A stretch of 64,000 nt of DNA from Pseudomonas sp. 30_B (lineage in GTDB: Bacteria > Pseudomonadota > Gammaproteobacteria > Pseudomonadales > Pseudomonadaceae), in contig NZ_JAFGYY010000011.1 in assembly GCF_017491605.1 (NCBI RefSeq), forward strand, positions 1 to 64,000. Reading direction: 5' to 3'. Below the pieces are notes generated by a model. The model made no database searches and was not told the DNA's origin. It saw only the letters and a program-made list of their open reading frames with translations. Positions 43,212 to 51,447 of this stretch are shown here, in pieces. The stretch's first letter is position 1, and every line of letters starts with the position of its first letter. The position numbers and the translations under genes were made by a program.

Positions 43212-45020
43212 TCAGAAGTTCACGCCGAGGCTGAGCGAAACGAAGTCGCGGTCGACGATGGTGTTGTAATCGCCGCCGAAGAAGTTCGTGTAGTTCAGGC
43301 TCGCGGTGTAGGTGTTCTGGTACTCGGCGTCGAGGCCGACGCTGGCGGCCTTGCTGCCTTCGTTGAAGACCGGGCCGTAGCCGTGCACGTCGTGGGACCA
43401 GGCAATGTTCGGCTTGAGGTTCACCCCGGCGAACACGTTGTTGTAGTCCCAGATGGTGCGGGCGCGGTAACCCCAGGAGGACGAGGTGTAGAAGCCGCCG
43501 CTGCCGTACTGGGCATCGGCCACCGCGTTCTCCGGCACGCCGAACACCGAGTCGCGGCCGTAGCGTTCGCCGACCTTGTCGGTCATGCCGCCGACGTAGG
43601 TCACGCCGATTTCACCCACCAGGGTGACGCGGTCGGCGCCCATGGCCTGGTCGAAGAAGTGGGTGAAGGTGGTCTGCGCCTGGCTCACGTCTTTGCGTAT
43701 ATAGCCGTGGTTGACCTGCTCGGCCTGGGCCAGGGCGCCCGCCACGCCGCCGCTGGCGAAGCCGCCGGCAACCGTGGTGGCCAGCAGCGGCGTCAGGTCG
43801 GTGGTGTTGAGCTGCAGCGGCATGTTCGGCCGGAAGCTGAACTCACCCTGCCAGGCGGTGCCGGTGGGCAGCGTGGTGGAGAAGCTCAGGCCGTACAAGC
43901 GGATGTCCTCGGGGTATTCGAGGAAGTAGTGGCCGCGTCCCAGCAGGATCGGCTGGGCCAGTGCCGGGGCACCCGCGCCGATGGCGCGCAGGGCGTTGCC
44001 GATGTCGGCGGCGCTGGCGTTCTGCATGCTCACGATGGGCGTACGGCTGTGGTAGTTCATGGCGTAGGCGCCGTACTCGACATCATCGCCCAGCCAGCGC
44101 ATGGAAAGGCCCCACTGCCCGGAATCACGGGCATCGCGGTCGGCGCCGCGCGGCACCATCAGGCCCTCGGGCGTCACGGTGACGCCCAGGGAATTGAGCA
44201 GCGCCTTGGTCGCCGGGGCGTTCAGCGCGGTGACGGTGTTCTTGTCGAGGATGTTGTAGTTGGTGTTACAACCGTCGGCCGCCACGTCGGTGGTGGAGAA
44301 GAAGGTGCCGCAGTTGTCCAGCACCGTCTGGTCCCACTCCAGCTGGTAGAAGCCTTCCACGGACAGCGAATCGGTGAGGCTCTGCGACATGTAGAGCATG
44401 TTCACCGGGATCAGACCTTCCTTGATTTCCGAACCGGGCCGGCGGAAGGCGGAGACGTCGATGGGGTTGATGGCGTTGATGCTGTTGCCGATGAAGGTGC
44501 TCTCACCCCAGCTCACCACCTGCTTGCCCAGGCGCACGGTGCCGGGCATGTCGGCGATGGAATAGTTGTAGTAGCCGAAGGCGTCGAGCAACTGCGCCCC
44601 GGACGACTTGGCGCCCTCCTTGCGGCCGCTGTTGGAGATCGGCTTCCAGTCGGTGTCTTCGTCCTCCAGGCGGAAGTCGTACCAGTACTTGCCACGGGTG
44701 AAGACGCCGAAGTCCCCATACTTCAGCTCCAGGTCGTGGATGCCCTTGAAGATCTTCGAGAAGGTGTCGCCCTTGCGGAAGTTCAGGCGTCCGTCGTCGT
44801 TGGTCTGGGTCATGCCGTGGCCGCCGTTGGCGGAGCCGATCAGGTCCTGCTTGGGACTCTGGGTACTCCAGCTGGCCCCCACGGACAGGCTGGAGTCGAA
44901 CTGTCCTTCGATTTCCCCAATGTTGAAGTTGATGGCCTGAGCCTGGGTGGCGCATCCCAGGGCGACAGCGGTGGCGAGCAGTTGCGGTTGGAAGAATCCG
45001 CGCCTTGTTTTTGTTGTCAT
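43212..45020 (-). CDS. DUF1302 outer membrane beta-barrel protein
   Basis: A 602-residue protein. The signal peptide is at about 1-29 (cleavage after QAQA), followed by FNIGEIEGQFDSSLSVGASW, the DUF1302 start, and alternating beta-strands to the C-terminal SLSLGVNF, a typical outer membrane insertion signal ending in Phe. It is likely a channel for hydrophobic molecules, with DUF1329 as its periplasmic partner. It is divergent from the SnoaL-AraC regulator at 45251. Confidence 0.9.
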   Translation of the reverse strand: MTTKTRRGFFQPQLLATAVALGCATQAQAINFNIGEIEGQFDSSLSVGASWSTQSPKQDLIGSANGGHGMTQTNDDGRLNFRKGDTFSKIFKGIHDLELKYGDFGVFTRGKYWYDFRLEDEDTDWKPISNSGRKEGAKSSGAQLLDAFGYYNYSIADMPGTVRLGKQVVSWGESTFIGNSINAINPIDVSAFRRPGSEIKEGLIPVNMLYMSQSLTDSLSVEGFYQLEWDQTVLDNCGTFFSTTDVAADGCNTNYNILDKNTVTALNAPATKALLNSLGVTVTPEGLMVPRGADRDARDSGQWGLSMRWLGDDVEYGAYAMNYHSRTPIVSMQNASAADIGNALRAIGAGAPALAQPILLGRGHYFLEYPEDIRLYGLSFSTTLPTGTAWQGEFSFRPNMPLQLNTTDLTPLLATTVAGGFASGGVAGALAQAEQVNHGYIRKDVSQAQTTFTHFFDQAMGADRVTLVGEIGVTYVGGMTDKVGERYGRDSVFGVPENAVADAQYGSGGFYTSSSWGYRARTIWDYNNVFAGVNLKPNIAWSHDVHGYGPVFNEGSKAASVGLDAEYQNTYTASLNYTNFFGGDYNTIVDRDFVSLSLGVNF

Positions 45021-45250
45021 GCGGCTCTCCTGATGGTGTCGAGGTGGCTACACCCTACTCAGGCCCCCGAGGGGGAGTAAGCGCTCCAAGGTGGTATTCG
45101 AGCTGTCGCCCGAAAGAGTGAATCCCCGCTCTGCCATGGGGCTCTTCAGGTGACATTGGCGCAGGCAATGACGGGCCATCGAGCATCTGGATAGTGCATC
45201 GGCCATTGCCACTACCCGAACGCCGCGCTCTGGGGCAGACTTGGCAACCT

Positions 45251-46066
45251 ATGCAAGCCATCGACCAACGCCCCACCGACAGCCATCTCACCGAACAGAC
45301 CCGCGAGGTGGTGCTGCGCTATCACCAATGCTGGAAGCACCGCGACCTCGATGCGGTGCTCGCGCTCTACCATCCGCAGGTGGAGTACAACGACTTCTTC
45401 CAGAACCGTACCCTGGGCTTTGCCGACCTGCGCGACTATGTGCAGGGCACCATGCCCAGCCGTCCGGAAGAGTTCCTCGCCCACATCGACCGCATCCGCG
45501 TGGATGGCGATACCGCGTTCATCCAGTACCGCATCGCCTTCACCCTCAGCGGGCGCCTGGCGACCTTCCACTCCAGCGAAGCGATCACCGTGCGCGACGG
45601 CCTGATCTGGCGCATCAACGAATACGCCTCGGTGGTGCGCGAGGGCGCCGAGAACCGCTCGCAGGCCAGCGACCCGCGCCCGGCCACCAGCCGCCTGGGC
45701 CTCTCGCCGCGCCAGCTGAGCCAACTGGCCAGCGACCTGGAGCACTACTTCAGCAAGAGCCAGCCGTACCTGGCGCCGGACCTGGACCTGACCCAGGTGG
45801 CCACCGCCACCGGCTACACCCGCAACCAGATTTCCTACCTGCTCAATCAGGTGATGGGGCTGAGCTTCTACCAGTATGTCAACCAGACGCGCCTCACCCA
45901 CCTGCTCGCCCAGCTGCGCCCGCCGCTGCCGGCGCGCATCGACGAACTGGCGTTCTCCGCCGGCTTCAACTCGCTGTCGGCCTTCTATCGCTGCTTCCGC
46001 CAGCACACCGGGCAGTCCCCGCGCGAATACCTGAAGCGCCTGCGCGACGAGCAGAACGACGCCTGA
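45251..46066 (+). CDS. AraC-family regulator with N-terminal SnoaL/NTF2-like domain
   Basis: A 271-residue fusion. Residues about 15-135 look like a SnoaL/NTF2-type fold (VVLRYHQCWKHRDLDAVLAL, then YHPQVEYNDFF). Residues about 165-268 are the AraC double helix-turn-helix (LDLTQVATATGYTRNQISYL and IDELAFSAGFNSLSAFYRCF). Such a pocket-forming domain in place of the usual cupin suggests sensing of a hydrophobic or cyclic ligand. It is divergent from DUF1302 and precedes the FAD oxidoreductase on its own strand, so it could control both. Confidence 0.82.
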   Translation: MQAIDQRPTDSHLTEQTREVVLRYHQCWKHRDLDAVLALYHPQVEYNDFFQNRTLGFADLRDYVQGTMPSRPEEFLAHIDRIRVDGDTAFIQYRIAFTLSGRLATFHSSEAITVRDGLIWRINEYASVVREGAENRSQASDPRPATSRLGLSPRQLSQLASDLEHYFSKSQPYLAPDLDLTQVATATGYTRNQISYLLNQVMGLSFYQYVNQTRLTHLLAQLRPPLPARIDELAFSAGFNSLSAFYRCFRQHTGQSPREYLKRLRDEQNDA

Positions 46067-46079
46067 CCGCCAGTTGCCA

Positions 46080-46110
46080 GCGGGTGCGCGGGCACTCCCC
46101 GCGTACCCGC
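46080..46110. terminator. GC-rich hairpin downstream of the AraC gene
   Basis: GCGGGTGCGCGGG pairs with the inverted stretch ending CCCGC, with one mismatch. No T tract follows, so it is a weak terminator candidate or a pause site. Confidence 0.35.
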
Positions 46111-46179
46111 GCAGACGACAGAACCCCGCGCCACCTCTAGGCTTGACGACATTCCCCCACTTCCCCTCCGGAGTCGTCT

Positions 46180-47601
46180 ATGTCGGCATGGCGTCATATC
46201 AGTCTGTGGATGAACCAACTGGACGACGACCTCGTCCCGCGCCCTGCCCTGCAAGGCTCGCTGGACGTCGACGTGGCCATCGCCGGCGCCGGCTACACCG
46301 GACTGTGGACCGCCTATTACCTGAAGCAGCGCGCGCCGCAGCTGAAGATCGCCATCGTCGAAGCGGAAACCGCCGGCTTCGGCGCCTCCGGCCGCAACGG
46401 CGGCTGGCTGATGGGCAACATCCTCGGCGAGGATCGCCTGCTGGCCGGCCTGTCGCCGGAACAGCGCCGCGCTTCCTACGACCTCCTGCACGACATCCCC
46501 GATGAAGTCGGCCGCGTGATCGAACGTGAAGGCATCGATTGCGACTACCGCAAGGGCGGCGTGCTCTACACCGCCGCGCGCTACCCGGAACAGGAGCGCC
46601 GCCTGCGCGACTACCTCACGCACCTGCATGCCGAGGGCCTGACCGAGGACGACTACCGCTGGCTGAGCGCCAGCCAGCTCGCCGAACAACTGCGCATTCC
46701 CAGCGCGCTGGGCGCCATCCACACCCCGCACTGCGCCACCATCCAGCCGGCGAAGCTGGTCCGTGGCCTGGCCCGCGCCGTGGAGCGCCAGGGCGTGCAG
46801 ATATTCGAGAAGAGCCGCGTGACCCACTGGGCGCCCGGCCTGCTGCGCACCGACCGGGGCGAGCTGAAGGCGCACTGGGTGGTGCCGGCCATCGAAGGCT
46901 ACGCCGCCGACCTGCCGCCGCTGGGCAATTACCAGCTGCCGGTGCAGAGCCTGCTGGTGGCCACCGAGCCGCTGCCGGAATCGGTCTGGGCCGAGATCGG
47001 CCTGGAAAAAGGCCAGGCCTTCAGCGAATTCAGCCGCCAGGTCACCTATGGCCAGCGCACCGCCGACAACCGCCTGGCCTTCGGCGCCCGCGGCGGCTAC
47101 CGCTTCGGCGGCAAGCTGCGCAGCGATTTCAGCCTGACCGACGATGAAGTGGGCCTGCGCCGCTACCTGTTCGGCGAACTCTTCCCGCAACTGAAGGACG
47201 TGCGCATCACCCACACCTGGGGTGGCAACCTCGGCATGTCACGCCGCTTCCACCCGCACATGCTGATCGACCGTCGCAATGGCATCGCCCTCTCCGGCGG
47301 CTACGGCGGCGAAGGCGTCGGCGCCACCAACCTGGGCGGCCGCACCCTCGCCGATCTGATCCTCGGCCAGCACAGCGAACTGACCCGCCAGCCTTGGGTG
47401 ATCGACGACCGCAGCGTGCAGGACGGCCTGCGCGGCTGGGAGCCCGAGCCGTGCCGCTGGCTGGGCTACAACGCAATCATCCACAGTTTCGTGCACGAAG
47501 ACGAAGTGCTGGCCAACCCGCACAGCGCCCCGTGGCGCCGTCGCCTGGCGGAGAAAGTCGCCGCGACCATGGAAGGCCTGATGACCTGGAAGGTCGGCTG
47601 A
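46180..47601 (+). CDS. FAD-dependent amine/amino acid oxidoreductase (DAO family)
   Basis: A 473-residue protein with the FAD motif AGAGYTGLWTAYYL (about 30-43) and GASGRNGGWL (about 67-76), as in PuuB/glycine oxidase-like enzymes. The C-terminal GGYGGEGVGATNLGGRTLAD binds the cofactor again. It is likely to oxidise an amine or N-alkyl amino acid to an aldehyde and ammonia, using oxygen or the respiratory chain. The N-terminus MSAWRHISLWMNQLDDDL is of the PuuB-like subgroup. The cupin gene follows after 33 bases. Confidence 0.85.
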   Translation: MSAWRHISLWMNQLDDDLVPRPALQGSLDVDVAIAGAGYTGLWTAYYLKQRAPQLKIAIVEAETAGFGASGRNGGWLMGNILGEDRLLAGLSPEQRRASYDLLHDIPDEVGRVIEREGIDCDYRKGGVLYTAARYPEQERRLRDYLTHLHAEGLTEDDYRWLSASQLAEQLRIPSALGAIHTPHCATIQPAKLVRGLARAVERQGVQIFEKSRVTHWAPGLLRTDRGELKAHWVVPAIEGYAADLPPLGNYQLPVQSLLVATEPLPESVWAEIGLEKGQAFSEFSRQVTYGQRTADNRLAFGARGGYRFGGKLRSDFSLTDDEVGLRRYLFGELFPQLKDVRITHTWGGNLGMSRRFHPHMLIDRRNGIALSGGYGGEGVGATNLGGRTLADLILGQHSELTRQPWVIDDRSVQDGLRGWEPEPCRWLGYNAIIHSFVHEDEVLANPHSAPWRRRLAEKVAATMEGLMTWKVG

Positions 47602-47634
47602 TCAGCCCTTAGAGAAAACCCACTGGAGCCCCGA

Positions 47635-47982
47635 ATGAAACTGACCCACCTGAAGAACACCCTGCACGCCGAACTCGGTGAAGCCAACCCGGTCGCCGTG
47701 CCGCTGGGCGAACCGGTGTCGGAGACCCGCGTGGAATCCATCGAGCGCACCGATGGCGTGGAAACCGGCATCTGGGAATGCACCCCCGGCCGCTGGCGCC
47801 GGCAGATCGTCGAGCAGGAGTTCTGCCACTTCATCTCCGGCCGCGGCACCTTCACCCCGGACGGCGGCGAGACCATCGCCTTCCAGGCTGGCGACGCCTT
47901 CCTGCTGCCGCAGAACAGCCTGGGCGTGTGGGACATCCAGGAAACCGTGCGCAAGACCTATGTGATCATCCAGCGGGATTGA
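47635..47982 (+). CDS. Cupin-domain protein (DUF861/cupin_3)
   Basis: A 115-residue single cupin. The segments GIWECTPGRWRRQIVEQEFCHFISG and GRGTFTPDGGETIAFQAGDAFLLP hold the two cupin motifs, but the canonical metal histidines are partly replaced, as usual in the ureidoglycine-type cupin_3 group. It is co-transcribed with the FAD oxidoreductase and may act on its product or be a small sensor. Confidence 0.85.
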   Translation: MKLTHLKNTLHAELGEANPVAVPLGEPVSETRVESIERTDGVETGIWECTPGRWRRQIVEQEFCHFISGRGTFTPDGGETIAFQAGDAFLLPQNSLGVWDIQETVRKTYVIIQRD

Positions 47983-47996
47983 TCGGCGTACCGTAG

Positions 47997-48024
47997 GGCG
48001 TACAACCGTTCGCGGTTGTACGCC
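47997..48024. terminator. Strong hairpin just after the cupin gene
   Basis: GGCGTACAACCG and CGGTTGTACGCC form a perfect 12-bp stem with a TTCG loop. It lies 15 bases after the stop. It belongs in form to the dispersed hairpins of this genome and probably ends the oxidoreductase-cupin transcript. Confidence 0.55.
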
Positions 48025-48038
48025 GATGCACCTCGCCG

Positions 48039-48234
48039 CATCGCGGGCGGAGTCCGCTTCTACGGAAAGACGCGGCTCTCGTAGGAGCGGATCCTATCCG
48101 CGAAACCCATCGCGGATGACTCCGTTCCAACAGGGAAATGCCGACATATCGCGCCTAGGTAGGAGCGGACTCCGTCCGCGATCAGCGGCGCACGCCAGCG
48201 CCACGCCAGGTTCGCGAGCAAGCTCGCTCCTACA
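48039..48234. repeat. Cluster of four REP sequences
   Basis: REPs of the GGACTCCGTCC type are at 48039-48064, 48079-48119 and 48158-48183, and one of the GAGCTTGCTC type at 48210-48234. The middle block repeats the spacing and some spacer sequence of the REP pair in the composite repeat at 17594-17698. No gene is visible in 47983-48265. Confidence 0.8.
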
Positions 48235-48265
48235 AAAAAGCGCAGCATTGTTTTCCGCACGCCTC

Positions 48266-49033
48266 TCAAAACTCCCCGTGCCGCCCTTCCCCATCGGCGA
48301 AGCGCTGCGCCCCTTCCACCGTCTCTCCGCTCTGGATCACCGCCAGCCCACCCTGGAATTCATTGGCCATCGCCACATCGAAGGACAGGGTCCACTGCGT
48401 GAAGACGCTCGCCCGGTCGGCCAGCATGCAACGCTGAGGAAACTCGGCGATCTCCCGCGCCAGCTCTTCCGCCGCCTCCAGCGCCTGCCCGCGCGGCACC
48501 ACGCGGTTGGCCAGGCCCATCGTCAGCGCCTCCTGCGCCCCCACTGGGCGGCCGGTGAGGATCATGTCCAGCGCCCGGCCCTGGCCGATGATGCGCGGCA
48601 GACGCACGGTGCCGCCGTCGATCAGCGGCACGCCGAAGCGCCGGCAGAACACGCCGCATACCGCGTCCTCGGCCATCACCCGCATATCAGCCAGCAACGC
48701 CAGCTCCAGCCCGCCGGCCACGGCGTAACCCTCGATGGCGGCGATCAGCGGCTTGGACAACTGCATCCGGCTGGGGCCCATCGGCGCGTCGCCTTCGGTT
48801 TCCAGGCGATTGCGCCGCTCGCCGCCCTCGGCCACCGCCGCCAGATCGGCGCCCGCGCAGAAGGTGCCGCCGGCACCGGTGATCACCGCGACCCGAGCCT
48901 CCTCGTCCTGCTCGAAGTCGCGCAAGGCATCGGCCAACGCCTGGGCGGTGGGCAGGTCCACGGCATTGCGTACCGCGGGACGGGCGATCACCAGGGTGGT
49001 GACCGGGCCGTTCCTCTCGATTATCACGCTCAT
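48266..49033 (-). CDS. Enoyl-CoA hydratase/isomerase (crotonase family)
   Basis: A 255-residue crotonase. The oxyanion-hole segments are GAGGTFCAGADL (about 54-65) and AIEGYAVAGGLELAL (about 98-112), followed by the GVFCRRFGVPLIDGGTVRLP stretch. It would hydrate or isomerise an acyl-CoA; substrate unknown. It shares direction with the SDR upstream but a terminator lies between, so it may have its own promoter. The PAO1 counterpart is PA3426 from memory. Confidence 0.87.
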   Translation of the reverse strand: MSVIIERNGPVTTLVIARPAVRNAVDLPTAQALADALRDFEQDEEARVAVITGAGGTFCAGADLAAVAEGGERRNRLETEGDAPMGPSRMQLSKPLIAAIEGYAVAGGLELALLADMRVMAEDAVCGVFCRRFGVPLIDGGTVRLPRIIGQGRALDMILTGRPVGAQEALTMGLANRVVPRGQALEAAEELAREIAEFPQRCMLADRASVFTQWTLSFDVAMANEFQGGLAVIQSGETVEGAQRFADGEGRHGEF

Positions 49034-49066
49034 GGCGAACTCCTTGGGCATCGAGGCAGAAAAGCA

Positions 49067-49091
49067 AAGGGCCGACTCTGAGCCGGCCCTT
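49067..49091 (-). terminator. Rho-independent terminator after the MFE-2-like SDR gene
   Basis: On the minus strand AAGGGCCG and CGGCCCTT pair around a 9-base loop and are followed by the T-rich TTGCTTTTCTG. It lies 67 bases after the SDR stop. Confidence 0.7.
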
Positions 49092-49157
49092 CCACCTTAC
49101 TGCGTCCGCCGCCCCGGAACAGCCCCGCTGGCCGTTCCGCCGGTCAGGCTGGCCGGA

Positions 49158-50069
49158 TCAACCGGCGTATTTCTGCAGGTTCGCCATCATTTCGCGCAGC
49201 GCTTCGACGTTGTCCTTCGGATGTGCGGCATTCTCGAAATCGCAGATCTGCGCGAAGTTGGCCGCCACATCCTCGACGCTGAAGCCCTCGCGCGGGTCGA
49301 AGCCCACGCCCAGGCTGCGCTCCCAGCGCACCTTGCCGATCCAGCCGCCGCCCACTTCGAACAGGCCGGAAGTCTCCTGGCAGGCTTCGCTGCCCAGGTA
49401 CACCACCAGCGGGCTGACCAGCTCGGGCTTGAGCTGCTCGAACACCTGCGGCGGGATCAGGCCTTCGGTCATGCGGGTGCCGCCGGTGGGGGCAATGGCG
49501 TTGACGAAAATATTGTTCTTGCGGCCCTCGATGGCCAGGTTGCGGGTCAGGCCGTAGAGGCCGAGCTTGGCCATGCCGTAGTTGCTCTGGCCGAAGTTGC
49601 CGTAGATACCGGAGGTGGACGAGGTGAAGATCACCCGGCCATAGCCCTGCTCGCGCATGAACGGCCAGGCGGCGTGGGTCACCTTGTAGGCGCCCTCGAC
49701 ATGGACCTTGTAGACCAGGTCCCAGTCGGCGTCCTCCATCTTGTGGAAGGTCTTGTCGCGCAGGATGCCGGCGTTGTTCACCACCACGTCGATGCGGCCG
49801 AATTCCTCCACGGCCTGGCGGACGATCTTCTCGCCGTCGGTCACCGAGTCGTGGTTGGCGATGGCGGTGCCGCCGGCTTCGCGGATTTCCGCCACCACGC
49901 GGTCGGCGGCCGAAGCGTTGGCGCCTTCACCGTGGGTGCTGCCGCCCAGGTCGTTCACCACCACCTTGGCGCCGTGCTTGGCGAACAGCAGCGCATGGGC
50001 GCGGCCGATACCGCCGCCGGCTCCGGTAACGATCACGACTCTTCCGTCGAAACGCAGGGCATCACTCAT
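49158..50069 (-). CDS. SDR, 3-hydroxyacyl-CoA dehydrogenase-like (MFE-2 type)
   Basis: A 303-residue SDR of the kind found in multifunctional enzyme type 2. It shows TGAGGGIGRAHALLFAKHGA (about 15-34), then VNDLGGSTHGEG, NNAG near 99 and the catalytic YGMAK near 164. Such enzymes act on 3-hydroxyacyl-CoA. With the enoyl-CoA hydratase it could carry out two steps of a beta-oxidation route for an unusual acid. Confidence 0.87.
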   Translation of the reverse strand: MSDALRFDGRVVIVTGAGGGIGRAHALLFAKHGAKVVVNDLGGSTHGEGANASAADRVVAEIREAGGTAIANHDSVTDGEKIVRQAVEEFGRIDVVVNNAGILRDKTFHKMEDADWDLVYKVHVEGAYKVTHAAWPFMREQGYGRVIFTSSTSGIYGNFGQSNYGMAKLGLYGLTRNLAIEGRKNNIFVNAIAPTGGTRMTEGLIPPQVFEQLKPELVSPLVVYLGSEACQETSGLFEVGGGWIGKVRWERSLGVGFDPREGFSVEDVAANFAQICDFENAAHPKDNVEALREMMANLQKYAG

Positions 50070-50175
50070 GGTCGGACTCCAGGCAGGTCTGTTTTTTCCG
50101 GAGTGTCCGGCAGTCACGATTCGGTCACAAGCAAGACGATTGGGGCGAATGTTGCCCAATAAGGCCGGGGGATGA

Positions 50176-50469
50176 TCAGCGGATCGGCAGGTTCAGTTCG
50201 TCGCGCGGGCCGAGCTTGAACAGCCACCAGTCGTACTCGCTCCAGAACAGCAGCAGGCCGAAGGCCGGCAACAGCGCCAGGGCGCCCAGTGCGGCGGGCA
50301 CCCAGTCCTGCATCGTCCAGGCGTAATAGCAGCCGGCGGCGCAGACACCCACCAGCAGCAACAGCACGGGCACGGCGACGAAGGCGAAATCCCGGCGCAG
50401 GTGCAGCAGCGCCCGGTACAGCAGCGAACCCTGCGGCTGACGGACGGGAATGACGGATCTGAGTGGCAT
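50176..50469 (-). CDS. Small two-helix membrane protein of unknown function
   Basis: A 97-residue protein with membrane segments at about residues 29-50 and 56-75. The C-terminus ends WLFKLGPRDELNLPIR, conserved in the small protein at the equivalent place in P. aeruginosa (PA3428 from memory). No functional motif. It lies between the SDR and the alpha/beta hydrolase, all on the minus strand. Confidence 0.7.
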   Translation of the reverse strand: MPLRSVIPVRQPQGSLLYRALLHLRRDFAFVAVPVLLLLVGVCAAGCYYAWTMQDWVPAALGALALLPAFGLLLFWSEYDWWLFKLGPRDELNLPIR

Positions 50470-50523
50470 GGCAGCGGCCTCCGGCTGGACAAAGCCGGGG
50501 AAGCTACCGCCGCCACATGGAGT

Positions 50524-51447
50524 TCAGCTATCGGCTCGTTCTGAATCTCTCGACAGATCGGTCTGTACCTGTCGAACCCGTTCCTGTCGGAACGCCAGAT
50601 AGTGCTGTAGCACCTGCTCCGGCGCTTCCACCTGCGGGTAATGGCCGATGCCTGGGAGCTCGACGGTGTCCGGTTGCGGGATCAATTCCCGGTAGCGCGC
50701 CACCATGTGCGCGCCGGAAATCGGGTCCACCGGCCCGTCGATCACCCGCAGCGGCACCCGCGTGCGCTGCATCGCGCCGACCCAGCGTTCGCGGTGCTCG
50801 CGGCGGTCGAGGATGTAGTGGATCAGCCGGTGCATCACCCGCGGGCCGTCGTTATGGCGGATCAGCTCCCAGAAGGCATCCAGCTCCGCCTCCGAGGGCT
50901 GCGTCGCGGGGCCGAACACCCTGGCGAAGTTCTGCGCAAGGCGTCGGCGATCGAACAGCCGGGCGAACAGGCCGCCCAAGGGGCTGAGCAGCAGCTTCTG
51001 CGACAGCACCGCGCGGTGGGTTTCCGGGAACAGGCCGCCGTTGAGGAACACGCAGGAGGCCAGGGCGAATCCGCCCTCCTCATGCCGCGCCAGCAGTTCC
51101 TGGCCGACGCTGTTGCCGTAGTCGTGCACCAGCAGGTGCACCGGTTCGTGCACGTCCAGGTGCACCAGCAATGCCTGCTGCAGGTCGGCCTGTTCGAGGA
51201 TGCGGTAGTCGTGGCCACGTGGTTTGGCGGAGTCGCCGAAGCCGAGCATGTCGCAGGCGATCACCCGGTAGCGCTCGGCCAGCGCACACCACAGGTAGTG
51301 CCAGTCCCAGGACGCCGTGGGAAATCCGTGGATCAGCAGCAGCGGCTCGCCGCTGCCGGCGCTCCAGTAGCGAATCGGGTGGCCGCGGAAGGTGAAGGAA
51401 CTGCCCTGGGCGCGCCAGTCGCGCAGGGCGATGCCGTCCAGCGCCAT
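50524..51447 (-). CDS. Alpha/beta-hydrolase, epoxide hydrolase/haloalkane dehalogenase-like
   Basis: A 307-residue hydrolase. The oxyanion motif HGFPTASWDW is at about 40-49, and the nucleophile elbow is VHDYGNSVG, with Asp near 109 rather than Ser, which points to epoxide hydrolase or dehalogenase chemistry. A cap domain at about 145-220 and the His of GIGHYPQVEAP near 275 complete the triad. Its start overlaps the stop of the aldolase gene (ATGA), so the two are coupled. Confidence 0.85.
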   Translation of the reverse strand: MALDGIALRDWRAQGSSFTFRGHPIRYWSAGSGEPLLLIHGFPTASWDWHYLWCALAERYRVIACDMLGFGDSAKPRGHDYRILEQADLQQALLVHLDVHEPVHLLVHDYGNSVGQELLARHEEGGFALASCVFLNGGLFPETHRAVLSQKLLLSPLGGLFARLFDRRRLAQNFARVFGPATQPSEAELDAFWELIRHNDGPRVMHRLIHYILDRREHRERWVGAMQRTRVPLRVIDGPVDPISGAHMVARYRELIPQPDTVELPGIGHYPQVEAPEQVLQHYLAFRQERVRQVQTDLSRDSERADS

